Source: Cylindrotheca closterium
Taxonomy: Eukaryota; Bacillariophyta; Bacillariophyceae; Bacillariales; Bacillariaceae
Assembly (NCBI GenBank): GCA_933822405.4
Contig: CAKOGP040001725.1
Coordinates: forward strand, 124,001-188,000
Direction of reading: 5' to 3'
DNA length: 64,000 nucleotides
The position numbers were made by a program, and so were the translations under genes. Under the pieces are notes generated by a model. It was not told the DNA's origin. It did no database searches and was given only the letters and a program-made list of their open reading frames with translations. The stretch's first letter is position 1, and the number at the start of each line of letters is the position of its first letter. Positions 1-11,966 of the stretch are shown piece after piece.

Positions 1-476
1 ATAGACTGCATACTATTCAATAATCCAATGATGATGCGCAGATCATTTTTCTGACCTATAGGATGGGACCGATAAATCTGAAGATTGCAGTCTTGGTAGT
101 ATGCACCGGGTATTATTGCTGGAACTAACGATGACGGTTACAAAGTCAAAATGTGGCACGAGTTCTAGGGGAAAAGCCAATGAATCAGCACATGCCTCAC
201 CTAACATGCGCGTAGTCTCAGTTTTGTGGGAGTAGGCGGTCCCCCAAAACCTAAAGATTCATTCTGATTTTCTGTTGGAGAAGAGATGTCGACTTATTTA
301 GGTCGCGTTCCCGCTGAAATTTCCCACCAGGGATGGAAACTCCATTTCAAAAGCATTTGCGAAACTGATTTATAATAACAAGGTCAAAAGGATCTCTTTA
401 GATTGAATCATCAAAGATCTCACGGCGAAACTGAGCAAACGGCCCGATAGGCGCCTCTTTAAAACTACAATCCAAG
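1..476. other. Intergenic, upstream of LRR gene
   Basis: This stretch lies upstream of the first gene and has no convincing ORF. It probably holds the promoter and 5' UTR of the LRR receptor-like gene. I see no clear TATA box or repeat. Confidence 0.4.
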
Positions 477-2702
477 ATGGTGATGACATTTCGTGGCTAC
501 AAGGATGGCCACAAACCTGATCATGAAGTGGAGATTGAACAGACAGAAGGAATAAACGAAGTTGAAGTAATATCGACTGCTAGATGGGCATCCCTGGATC
601 AATGCGGAAACGTCTATGGATCGCCACGAAGAGGGAAAGGATCCAAAAGGTCCTTACTGGATACGGATAGTGATGAGACTGATGAAGATGATACGTTCGA
701 AGTAACAAAGGAACGAACTCAGAATTCACCACCAAAAGCATACAGAATGACAAAAGGTTGGTCCGGAATCAACGAAATCGATAGCTTTCTGAGCAGCATG
801 GAAATGGGAGTTTCAAAGCCACTGCCAGAACCGATCGAAGAAAAAGAAGATGATGAAATCATGGTTTGCGAAAATTCGACAATCGCTACTGGGGACAATC
901 ATCATAGAAGCTATGACGCACGACAACGTCTTGATGACACAATGTCTTCGTGCACAAGGTCATCACTAGATACAACGGACAAAGAAGATGGATTGTCACT
1001 AGATACGGCCGAAAAGAAAGAGAAAGCTGCAATGAAACAGGCAAATGTAAACGCTTCCAATCCGGTTACCAAAGAGAAACTCCGAGGTCAAGCTGACGAG
1101 GATGCAGAATCGGGAGCCGTGGCGCTCAAAGCAACCGAAGAAGAGCAAGTCGATGAACGTATCAAGGCTACCAAGAAACGAATATGCAAGCTTGTAATAT
1201 TGCTGGTTGCTGTTATCGTAATAATAATTACAATCCTTAATGTAAGCTCGGATAACGAAGATTCAACCGCAAGACTCAGTCGCTTTAATGAGACTGGATC
1301 CAATGAGGTTGGTGAGAATGCATCCAACCCACTTGACGATGGCGCAGACGGATCGACCCAGCCAGATGATGAGGGAGGATCCAGTCAGCCTGATATTCCC
1401 ACCCAACCAGTCGCCACAGATGATGACTACACCAATCCTGTGATCACCGTTGATCCATCAACATCGGATCCTTCTATGGCTAACCCATTGATGGCCAGAA
1501 TTCAATCAATGTATAATCAATATGGATTGGACCCCACTTCTTTAGATCCTTCTGCTGGGAACAACACTCCGCAACGTCGTGCCTTTTCCTGGTTGGTCCA
1601 GGACAATCAAAACCTGGATGACTCCACCCAAATGACACGGTACGCTCTTGCTGTCTTTTACTATTCTACAAATGCAGTACCAACTGCCTTTGATATGGAT
1701 CCAGACTCGTGGCAAATTGTTGACGGATGGTTGACGCAGGCAAGCTACTGTACGTGGTATGGAATCTTTTGTGATCTCCAAGGCCGTGTGGAATCCATTG
1801 AATTGCCCGAAAACTACTTGACTGGATCCTTAAATATCGAGCTGCGTATGTTGGAGGAGACTCTGTACCTCATTGATATCACGGATAACGCCATTGCAAT
1901 GTCCGGGTCGGACTATGATGTATTTTTGAACCTTGTGAACCTGGAAGAATTGTATGCTGACAACAACTACTTGGAGTCCGACAACGGTCTACCATCCCAA
2001 ATGGCCTCCTTGGTCAAGCTCGAAGCACTTTCTTTGTCTTTCAACTTGTTAAGCGGTGACTTGTCTAGCAATTCGGTCCTCCAATTTATGCCATTGCTAT
2101 CATTGCTAGAACTGGAGTCCAATTTCTTCTCTAGCTCGATTCCATACTATTTTGGAAACATGGAAAACTTGGTGTATCTGTACATGCGCAACAACGAACT
2201 CACTGGCGATTTGTCCTTTCTCAATGCTGGCCAAATGAAAAGTCTATGTAAGTTTCTCTGGGATATTTTGTGATCTGGACCAATAGTATTCAATACTCTG
2301 ACAATTGTTTGCTGGTTTGTACTTTTAGTCACGATGTGGTTAGACGGAAATCAAATCAGTGGAGCCATACCCGCCAGTATTGGAACTCTCGACGAACTTG
2401 GTTCCCTCTCTCTGACCAAGAATCGTTTAAGCGGACGGATTCCTGATCAACTCGGTAATCTCCCTAGTCTACAGCGAGTGTGGCTAAACAACAACGAGCT
2501 CACAGGTGAAATCCCAAAGTCTTTGGAGGGTTTGAACGAGTTGGAAGTTTTGGAACTGCACAACAACAATATGGCTGGAAAGATGCCAAAGGGACTGTGT
2601 GATGTCTTTACAAGGGTCACCTACGAAGCCAAGTCCCTTACAAGCGATTGCACTAATGGAGACGTCGAATGCAAACCTGACTGTTGTACCCAATGCTATT
2701 GA
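477..2702 (+). CDS. Membrane-anchored LRR receptor-like protein (2 exons)
   Basis: Predicted protein of about 714 aa from exons 477-2247 and 2329-2702. The 81-bp intron has a GTAAGT donor and a TTTTAG acceptor and is phase 1. Read without splicing, the frame stops soon after the donor. Residues 1-235 are hydrophilic, charged and probably cytosolic. One transmembrane helix at about 236-256 (LVILLVAVIVIIITIL) follows a KKRICK basic stop. An acidic, Pro/Thr-rich linker comes next, then an LRR N-terminal cap (RRAFSWL ... RYALAVFYYSTN ... CTWYGIFC) at about 362-435. Plant-type LRRs (LxxLxLxxNxLxGxIP) run to a Cys-rich C-terminus (CKPDCCTQCY). No kinase domain is present. Diatoms carry many such proteins; ligand binding at the surface is inferred from architecture. 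The ATG at 477 is the first in frame. Confidence 0.85.
2248..2328 (+). other. Phase-1 intron in LRR gene
   Basis: Canonical GTAAGT...TTTTAG intron. It splits an LRR just before the conserved asparagine segment. Removing it joins KSL to FTMWLDGN and restores the LRR periodicity. Confidence 0.85.
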
Positions 2703-2712
2703 GTCAGTCAAC

Positions 2713-2748
2713 ACGTATTTGTGTGTGTGTGTGCGTGTGTGTGTGTGA
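2713..2748. repeat. (TG)n microsatellite
   Basis: A TG dinucleotide tract with one C interruption lies in the short convergent spacer after the LRR gene stop codon. Confidence 0.9.
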
Positions 2749-2811
2749 AACCGGAAAAATATGTCTACTAGCGTGGCGATACCGTTGGTGCGGAATCTAT
2801 GCACTGGCTTA

Positions 2812-4343
2812 CTAAAGAGGAAAGAAATCCGAAGCCGAAAAGTCTGCTGTCAGTTTGAAAGGGCGATACATTTCAGAATCCAAATCATCCTCAAAGGCTC
2901 GTTTCCTCGAACATGACTGAGTGGTGGAAGCTGCTGCTGCTGCTGCTCTCCTGGAGTTATTTCGTAGGTTACGGAATGCATGGTTGATTTTTTCCCTGCC
3001 AGCGTCGTCATTAACTTGCACCCAGCCACCTTGTGGGCGAGGTTTCAAGAATCGGCATCCTGCCTCCTTGAGCTCCTTTAAAATAGCATCCGCTACGACT
3101 GTTTTTAGAGATTTCTCAGCCGCTTCGTAACGAGGTTGTTGAGCTTCTATTAGTTGCTTGAACCGTTGATGACCTGGTGTGTTCTTAGCGTGTTGTCCTC
3201 GTCCAAGAATGATATCCAAATATCCGGGGATTAAAAATTTCTCTGCTTTTATCTTTCCTTCCGCCACGGGATTGTGCCCGCTGTCGGTGGTACCCGGCGG
3301 GTGTTGTTCTTCTTCAAGTTTGATTCTCTTGAGCAACATCTGGTGGTTGGTAAGATCGACTTGGCCGAAGGCATCAATGGGAAGACACTCTTTGGGGATG
3401 CCAAATGACATGAGGCTGTATTGGCATTCAGCATGTTGGCCATAGTGACTTCGGAAGCGGCACAGCATTTTGGTTTCCATGTGGTTGGAAAGTAGATTCA
3501 ATAAAGGCTTCATGGCTGAATTGTCATAGCAAAAGTGTGTCGCGACCACTCGCGCTGGTAGCGATTCAAAGGCTTTGAGTAATTGGACCGGGCGGTTGTT
3601 GCGACCATCGTATGCCCTTTGTGCCAGGGCGTAATAGACTACAACTACTCCACGCTTTTGAGTCTCTTCATCTTTGGCGGCCTTGGACACGAGGAGGGAC
3701 AAACATCGAAGCTGTGGATTGTTTCGAAGGGAGAAGATGAATGTATGAGAAATGCTTGTTCAGTTCTGGTCAAGATGCTTTGCTGTTGATCACAGTAATG
3801 TAAATACATAGCATATGCAGTACTTACATCTGATTCAAGTGATGTCTTCAACTGTTGCTTCATCGCTCCAAGACACATAATGATGGCTCTACCAGCATTG
3901 TCTCTTTCTGGAAGCAGCTGCATGGATCCACTTTGTAGAATCTTGGAATCCTCCTCATCCAGCTCGGAGACCCTCATCCTGCCATGCTTGCCAAAGAGCT
4001 TCGTTTGAAAGGTCGAGAACCGATTAAGCCTACCACAGGCCTTGGGAGTATCAAAGTTTTCTGCTCTCAGAAATTTTATAAGTTCAGAGTCGTCAATTGC
4101 AACGGAGTCATTTAGGCTGAGCTGCTTGCGTAGTTGCTCAAGAGTGCTTCGAACAAGAGCCCCATTCTCCTGAGGGATATCGGCCACACCATGCAAGTCG
4201 TGAATTCCATTCTCTCGTTCCTTCATGGATAGATTATTCAACTTTGGGTTTGGGTGAGGCTTATTCATGTCTGATGATGATGGTGGAGGACTATCAGGTG
4301 GAAAGAAGTTCATCACACTGCTGCTTACTTTTGAAGCAACCAC
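2812..4343 (-). CDS. CRAL-TRIO-like / DUF6824 protein, copy 1
   Basis: Two exons, 4343-3828 and 3711-2812, with a phase-0 GTAAGT...CACAG intron, give about 471 aa. Residues about 85-115 (FLRAENFDTPKACGRLNRF) resemble the CRAL-TRIO N-terminal helices. LLPERDNAGRAIIMCLG and the later VVATHFCYDNSAMKPLLNLL ... CRFRSH ... IPKECLPID pattern resemble a SEC14/CRAL-TRIO lipid-binding fold. Residues about 333-415 form a DUF6824 domain (DIILGRGQHAKNTPGH ... GCRFLKP ... GGW ... REKINHAFRNLR). The tail holds a basic SRKR cluster, a possible nuclear signal. The exon junction is set by comparison with the two neighbouring paralogues, which splice at the same residue (SLESD|LRCLS). The function of DUF6824 is unknown. 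A role in lipid-linked signalling is only a guess. Confidence 0.85.
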
Positions 4344-5374
4344 AGCTACTGATTATATAGACTAACTGTAGGCCCGCCACTACCAGTACTCGGGACGGAA
4401 AAACCTTCACAGATCTGTGAAGTCTGATCTATAATTATACTACAGTACCGGTACCGCGTTCGTTCAGCTCAAAATAAATTGATTCGAACCCAGACTAGAC
4501 ACTGGTACAGTTATAATACCACCAACGATATATAAATGTTGATGCTGATTCGACATCATCACATGGTTGTTTTGTATCGGAATGTGAGCTCCAACGAAAG
4601 ATCCTCGCTCTCCGGTCACTCAACCGAATGTGTAATATTAAGTGCACCGAGACCAACAAAAGAACGTGGATAGTATGTCCCACTTACTTAGGTGCGCATT
4701 TTATGCGCTCAGAAGTATTTAAAAAAATAAAAAGGCCTTTTAGCAATTTTGTCAGTTTGCGAAGACACGCAATGCAATCACATATGCCACCAGACGTGCT
4801 TGTGGTACCAAGGATAGCTACGAGGATGGTACGATTACCCAGCACATTCCGATATTACACAGTCTCCCGCGATGCCCATACCCTTCGCTTTCTGAGGGGC
4901 AAATAAGTTATTGTCGTTTCTGAGTTGGCAGGTGGGGCATAAATGAAGTGAACTTGCGATCCAAACGAGGAAAAGACTTAGCCGAACATTGAATTAGGAA
5001 TGTCTGATAGGGCTTAGATATTTTGATCAGACTTAGTAACCGCGAAGAAACACGAGTAAGAACTGTCGCATTTATTGACCATGGTTTTCTCCTGGTGGCT
5101 CTGGTTTCCCTCCGCTCAATTTTTCATATGTGTTTTTACATCGAAGAAGAGCGAGCCGATTTCCTGTGCGTCAGTTGGTGCTCTGATCGATGGTCACGTT
5201 GGGGCTCGAAAAATGGGGTCGACATTGAATTAGGAAATCCAATATCAAGGCGAAAGTACCCGTTCGATCATGCACAAGCTGGACATGCGATTTCGCCGCC
5301 GGCATACAGTATTTTCGAAAAGTTCACAAATCTCCGAACATAAAAAATAATCAAGGTAAAAACTTTTAAAAAAA
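4344..5374. promoter_or_regulatory. Divergent intergenic region between copies 1 and 2
   Basis: About 1.03 kb separates two head-to-head paralogues and presumably contains both promoters. At 4441-4456 there is a TACAGTACCGGTACCG patch. The short ORFs here do not look coding. No clear TATA box could be assigned. Confidence 0.4.
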
Positions 5375-6995
5375 ATGATCGAAGGACCAGTGCTTTTGCA
5401 ATCCAGCAATAATATGATGACCCATCATCACTTTAGACTAGTCACTCCACCACGAGAGGCTGGTCGTCAAACTCCTCCCAGTCTCAAGATCAACGACTTG
5501 TCGATGAAAGAACGTGAAATGGCGCTTCAAGATTTGCATGGAGTCTCTGACATCCCCAATGAAGATGAAGTTTCTATTCAGAATGCCCTCAGAGAACTTC
5601 GAGGGGAACTGGACCTCCAAGATTCCGTCGCTGCTGACGATGAAGAGCTTGTCAAATTTCTCAGAGCTGACTCATTCGACATTCTCAAGGCTGCAGCGAG
5701 ATTCAATCGCTTTTCCGCCTTTCAACGAAAGCTCTTTGGCAAGCAAGACAGAACCAAATATTCGGATTTGACCGATGAAGATGTCAAATTTCTGCAAAGT
5801 GGATTCATGCAGCTACTCCCACAAAGAGACCGTGCTGGAAGAGCCATCATTATGTGTCTTGGATCTCTGAAGCAACAGTTGAAGACATCACTTGAATCAG
5901 ATGTAAGTGGAAAGAGGCAGAATTGATGGAACGCAATGTTGGATTTCTTTTTCTCAAATCTATCTTCTCCTTTCGAACCAACCGCAGCTCCGATGTTTGT
6001 CATTCCTTGCGTCCAAGGCCGCTGAAGATGAGGACACTCAAAAGCGTGGCGTCGTTGTAATCTACTATGCCCTGGCACAAAAGGCATACGATGGTCGCAA
6101 CAACCGACCCGTCCAATGGCTCAAAGCCTTTGAAGCGTTGCCAACACGAGTTGTTGCCACCCACTTTTGTTATGACAATTCGGCCATGAAGCCACTATTA
6201 AATCTACTTTCCAACCATATGGATACCAAGATGCTGTGCCGTTTCCGAAGTCACTCTGGCCAACATGCTGAATGCCAATACAGCCTCATGTCGTTTGGCA
6301 TACCCAAAGAGTGTCTTCCCATTGATGCCTTCGGTCAAGTCGATCTTACCAACCACCAGATGTTGCTCACGACAATCGAACTTGAAGAACAGCAAAAGGA
6401 AAACCAACTGCTCAACGCCAGCATGGCTCCAACGCAGCTAATGGCACAAGTAGCTACCATTGCTGGTGAGAAGTTCTTGATCCCAGGTCAAATGGACATC
6501 ATCTTGGGAAGAGGACAACATGCCAAGAACACTCCAGGGCACTCATGTTTCACCCAACTCTTGGAAGCCCATCAAGGTCGATATGAGTCTGCTGAGAAAT
6601 CTCAAAAGACTCGAGTTGCCGATACGATCTTGAAGGAGCTCAACTTGTACGGATGCCGCTTCCTCAAACCACGTGTGGAGGGTGGATGGCTGGAAGTTTC
6701 AGACGATGCCGGTCGAGAGAAGATCAACCATGCCTTTCGCAATCTAAGGAGTAATGCAAAGAAGGCTACTTCAACGTCAAGGGCGTCATCGCAATCCTCA
6801 TCTTCTTCTCGATCCAAAAAGAGAGCCTTGAATGATATTGTGGATTCTTGGAGCGTGCCTTCGGATACCCTTGCACCGATTCCATTGCTTCCATCATCCT
6901 ATTCCCCTGCCACCAAGAAGCGAAGAGTGAACGATGATTCCGATTCAGGATTCGCTTTGGACCTTTTGTTGTCCACCGAGGCCTTTGCTCTCTAG
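5375..6995 (+). CDS. CRAL-TRIO-like / DUF6824 protein, copy 2
   Basis: Exons 5375-5902 and 5988-6995, joined through a phase-0 intron (GTAAGT...CCGCAG), give about 511 aa. The layout matches copy 1: CRAL-TRIO-N-like helices (FLRADSFDILKAAARFNRF), a SEC14-like segment across the exon junction, then DUF6824 at about 345-428 (DIILGRGQHAKNTPGH, GCRFLKPR, REKINHAFRNLR). The C-terminal tail is longer and carries two basic clusters (SRSKKRAL and TKKRRVNDD) that look like a bipartite nuclear signal. It is divergently oriented to copy 1. The DNA of the two is almost identical around 6270-6370, suggesting recent duplication or gene conversion. The start follows an A-rich leader directly upstream of ATG. 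Function is not established. Confidence 0.87.
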
Positions 6996-7822
6996 AGTAG
7001 GCGCAGGGTCGAGTTGATTCCTAAATCATGGAACTCATGATTTTTGAAAGAAAAAGAAGAAAGATACAATCGTACACGCACATAATAATAGAACACAAAG
7101 CTGAAATTTGGACCCTACTACTTTATATGACATCGAACCCCTTGCTTTCTAGGTTGCTGTGATTGAGAGTATGATATTGTACTAGATCCACTCCACTCCA
7201 AAGGGCCATATGCTATTACACAGTGAGCACTTGCTTCACTTGTACATGACCCGCAGAAAATATTCCAAATGAGAACCAATCAAGTTTACTTTCGAGACTT
7301 TTTTGGGGTTGCGCCTCATGCATGCAATAAAACACGATACCCAATACACAATTAGAGGTACAGTAGAAAATTGCTCATTATTGGGTTATACTCGAGCCTC
7401 TTTTTGGGTTGCGCCTCTAAGGAGGTACAGTAATGCCATACGTGTACCTGATTTCAATGTGAGTACCGTGTGGTACTCATAACTCATTATAACCCATGTC
7501 GCCATATAGTCGCGACTCCCATTTCGGGAGACAGAACCCGCACTGCGTGAGCGAACCCCGGAACTCCGACATCCCGTCGAGTCGACGCCAACAATTAGTC
7601 TCAAGTTAATTCCGAGTACTCGTTTTTATCACATGGGCACATGGGTATTACCGATACGGAATCATGCATTGCATCATTCGAAGTTCGATCAACATTACTG
7701 CTTCTTATAGCACAGCACTATATCTTGCAGTACAATGGTTCAAAATTGTGTCTATAGCGCGTTTATTGTTCTAAAATTGGATACTAGAATTGCTCCGCCA
7801 GCCAGAACAAACAAGACCTTTC
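6996..7822. other. Convergent spacer with short direct repeats
   Basis: This region lies between convergent copies 2 and 3 and has no believable gene. An imperfect direct repeat (GGTTGCGCCTC ... GAGGTACAGTA) occurs at about 7298-7364 and again at about 7397-7432. GTAC-containing patches follow at about 7424-7480. Confidence 0.5.
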
Positions 7823-9356
7823 TCATATGGAATAGAAATTCTTTGTGACCTTTCCATCCCCTGGGTACACTCCTGAGTCTATAGCTTCATTCAGTGTTCG
7901 TTTCCTGGACAAAGAAGAGGAAGTAGGAAGGCTTGGTATCGGTGACTGTGACGAAGCAGCGATTGCCTTCGACGGCTCGTTCTTTTTTGCCACACTTCGT
8001 AGATTGCGAAAGGCGTGGTTGATCTTTTCTCTACCAACCTCATCAGCTACTTCTACCCAGCCGCCTCCAGGACGGGCTTTCAAAAACCTGCAACCACCAG
8101 CCTTTAGCTGTTGCAGAATCAAGCCTGCAACGTTTGTCTTTTGTGACTTTTGTGCTGCTTCATAGCGCTTTTGATGTTGTTCAAGAGCTTGTGTGAATAG
8201 CTGATGTCCCGGCGTATTCTTTGCGTGTTGACCCCTTCCCAAAATGATATCCAAATGTCCAGGGATAAGGAACTTCTCGCCTTCAGTATGTGTTGCAGCC
8301 GCTAGCTCTTCGTCCACGTGGAAAGTGACCTGGCCATTTTGGATGGCACCCATTCGTTGTTCCTTCAATTCAGTTTTTTTCAAGAAGATCTTGTGGTTGG
8401 TAAGGTCGACCTGACCAGTGGCGTCAATAGGAAGGCACTCGTTTGGGATGCCAAAAGAAATCAGCTTGCTCTGACACTCCACATGTTCGCCAGAATGACT
8501 TCGGAAGCGGCATAACATCATGCTTTCCATGTGTTCGCCCAAAAAGTCTACCAATGACTTCATGATTGCGTTGTCATAGCAAAAGTGGGTGGCAACCACT
8601 CGTGAAGGAAAGTCCCCCAAGGCTTTGAGCAAATGCAGTGGGCGGTTGTTCCGACTATCATAAGTCTTTTGAGCAAGGGCGTAGCATATCATGACAATTC
8701 CTCGTTTTTGAGTTTCCTCATCTTCAGCCGCTTTGGATGCCAAGAATGACAGACATCTCAACTGTAATTTGCAGAGAGTACGATATGAGCAATCAAACAA
8801 AGACACCGAAGGCGTAATGCTCTTTGGGGGCACTTACATCCGCTTCGACTGGAGTTTTCAACTGTTGCTTGATGGATCCGATACAAAGCAGAATGGCTCG
8901 CCCTGCTCTATCCCGTTTCGGAAGCAGTTGCATGAATCCACTTTGCAGGTACCCCTTGTCTTCATCGCTCAGATCAGAGTATTGGATCGGACCTTGCTTT
9001 CCGAAAAGCTTTCGGTGAGCGTCTGCGGACCGATTGAATCGGGCAGCAGCCTTTTCAACATCAAAGGTCTCCGCTCGGAGGAACTTCAGGAGTTCGGCGT
9101 CTTCAAAAACAGAAATACCACGGAGGCTCAGCTGCCGACGTATGTTATTCAGAGAGCTCTGAATGATAGCAGGGTCTTCCTTAAAAGCATTAGATACACC
9201 ATGTAGTTCTTCTATGGCAGCCTCTCGCTCTTTCATGGACAATTCGTTTAGCTTGATGTTTGGGTTGAACCTCTCGTCGTTGCTGACTGGGCTAGCAGTT
9301 CGAAACAAGTTCACATTACTGCTATTTTCCATTGTCAATAGTTGTCCTCCCATCAC
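7823..9356 (-). CDS. CRAL-TRIO-like / DUF6824 protein, copy 3
   Basis: Exons 9356-8838 and 8761-7823 with a phase-0 76-bp intron (GTAAGT...TTACAG) give about 485 aa. It keeps the same SEAD|LRCLS-type junction as its paralogues. The CRAL-TRIO-N-like part is FLRAETFDVEKAAARFNRS. The SEC14-like middle contains VVATHFCYDNAIMKSLVDFL. DUF6824 lies at about 342-425 (DIILGRGQHAKNTPGH, GCRFLKARPGGGW, REKINHAFRNLR). A Ser-rich basic tail (SLSRKRTLNE) follows. It is more diverged from copies 1 and 2 than they are from each other. Localisation and substrate cannot be read from the sequence. Confidence 0.86.
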
Positions 9357-11966
9357 TTCCTGGTCTGCGGGAGATTATGATTTTGTGGTGGTGTTATCCT
9401 CCGGTGTAATTGGTCGATGGATCGCACCGCAACTATACTTATTATGCAAGCCAAACGAGACCACATGGTCGGGTCGATGTTGTTGGTTTCTGAGCTCAAC
9501 CGGGGACAAACCGTGCGGAACCCCATTTAACCGAACGCGTCACAAATTCGCCAAAATTGTGCCGGAGAGCGTTTTGAATTCTTCAAAATTCTTCATTGAG
9601 TTAAAAAAGGTATCATAATCAATTTGCATGTCCAAATTCCTTGTTCTTTTGAGCGAATCCAAATCATTTGGATTTACATAGGAGAATCAATCAACATTCT
9701 GGAAGAGGTAACTGTTTTTTAAATTTAAAAAGACGTGGTGTACGTCCTTCAGCCGGGGGTCACGTTTAGGTTCTTTAGTGATCACGCATCCTTGCTTTGA
9801 GTAAAGCTCTGCTTTTAGTCTGTACTCTTGCTGTAACTATATCGTCTTGCGGACTTTCTTAGTCTCCAAATCAGCGAAACATCTCCAGTCTCTTTGTGTC
9901 AGACAACAGCCCACTAGATGAGCGGTCTGTGGGAAAGGCAAAGATATCTATACCGTACCATACCGGTACTGTACCTACAATCGTGTTCAGATCGATATAT
10001 CGATTCGATAGAGTCGGATGTGGTTTTGACTTGATCGACTACACCTTTGACCAAAATTCTGCAACAAGAGGCAAGAGTTCCATCTTATTCGATGAGACTT
10101 ACAAATCTTGTTATTTGAACATCTATTATTTGCTTAATGTACATAGATGAGAGGTGTATGAGCTTTGAATTGCAAATGTTGGTCTAGAATCCATGGAATT
10201 TCGAAACATTCAATCCTGTCACCTGAAATGTTGGGAAGGGGTCAACAGGAAACCAGAGCGGTGGATCTCATTTCTGCCGCAGCATTGCAAAACAGCACCC
10301 AAAGTCAATACATATAGGTATATTGATAACTTTTGTCGGGGTCCTACCGTGTCTGGATACCAACACAGGGACTAGGATAGATTCTTGGCAACTTCTGGAT
10401 GAATGCGGAATTGAACACCCAGGTCAAGTAGGTGCAGTTCAATCACGTCTACCTTGAAATCTCCCATTCCAAGCTGCCAAACCTTGTTAGATATACCCAT
10501 GGGCGAATAAAATGTGATAGAATAAAGAAGGTTTGAGGAAACTAGGCCATCAATTCGACAAGTCCAGAATTTTCAACAAACTTGCCTTTTTAAACCCCAT
10601 TTTGGCCTCATGGTTCTTGATCTAGGCCGAATCATTGTCTCAGTCCCAAAACATCTAAGACTATAGGCATCCAAGAGAGACCCTGGTGTGCTGTTGAATG
10701 GATAGCTGTCTGAATGGCGGCGACGGGGACGCTCAGAGCGGGAGAGAATCGACAGCACTGAAGAAGGAAATCGCAAAACCTTTTGCAAATCAAAGGAATA
10801 AAGTCTGCAAATAATCTTCCGCCGTTGTATCAGATACTAATAAAGCATAATGTATCTTGGCGCTCAGCGAACTCTGCATGTGGGGCCCTCTGTGGACCCC
10901 AAAGGGCAAGCTGACCGAAACGGTTCTAACAACGCTTGTTGATTGTGGCATGATTGACGTCAAACAAAAAATTTGAATCAGGGCTCATAACGTGGTAGAA
11001 AACAAATAAAAAACACCTGCTGTAGCATCTGATTCCACCAATTCTTCTTGTGGGGCCCATGCCATGCAAAAGGTACATGTGTTTTTGACGAATTATACCA
11101 CTCGATGGACTCGATGGAGAATCTGCACAAAGAAACCCTGATATCGATCATCAGATGATTCCAAGGCCTTCCATATAACGACAGAAGCAACCTTCGCTAG
11201 AATTTTTAAGTACTTGGTGCCTGGAGACTTTCGTGGGGTCCCAAAACCAAGCGAATAATTCTTCGTTGTGGATGTTGATGGCGGGCTTCAGCGATCATTT
11301 TGGGGACCAAAGAAACCAACGAGGCCAGATCACTTCGTCGAAACAGGATAGTTGATATGAAAATACAGCTACTGTTTAGCTGCGTGTCAATTTTCTTGTA
11401 CTGTAGTCGGTGATGAATTCAAGTACAGTACCTCAAAGCTTCTATTCGTGGTGAAATCAAATTCATCAGCCTTTTTGGTGGATGTTGACCGTTTGGACTC
11501 ACTCATCTCGCATTTCTACCTTTTTCATCTTATGTTCGCTAGTTTGATGTGTTTAGAAGTGAACTGTGCAAAAAAGTGGAGATGCTCGATGTTTTGTTGA
11601 TGTTAACAAGGGGTCGGAAGGTTGACGGTGGAAGTATGAAGATTTGTTGTACAACACCACGTGTACCGGTCGCGGTACATACTGCAGGCACGGGGGAAAT
11701 GTGAAAGTACTGTTTTAGGCTAAATGCGTCACGTGGCCTACCAGTTTTCGCGCAGGTGAGATGAAGGGTTTATCACATGACCCGTTTACAAAAGGGAACT
11801 TAGGGAACTTCCCGGGTATTTTCAGGGAACTTTTTCGGAAAGATCCTAAAAACTGCTGCCTGCAGCACCACCTCACATCTGCTGCCAGACGGTGACACGC
11901 GCACATCAAATAATAACTACATCACCACAACGACAAACAATTAGTGATTGGCTATTTGACGAAAAT
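9357..11966. other. Long gene-poor intergenic region
   Basis: About 2.6 kb without a credible gene. Only short frames lacking coding character are present. It contains GTAC-rich patches (9951-9976, 11421-11432, 11661-11680), AT-rich stretches and several GTGGGGCC/GGGGACC-like words around 10880-11300. No transposase, tRNA or rRNA could be recognised. The last few hundred bases presumably serve the transporter gene. Confidence 0.45.

Noticed and set aside
5023..5343. 106-residue plus-strand frame upstream of DUF6824 copy 2
   Set aside because: No domain is visible. It lies in the shared divergent promoter region, with no paralogous counterpart upstream of the other copies.
7480..7620. Possible tRNA-like stretch (GC-rich, with AACCC words)
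   Set aside because: No cloverleaf with acceptor, anticodon and T-loop (GGTTCRANNC) could be folded by eye.
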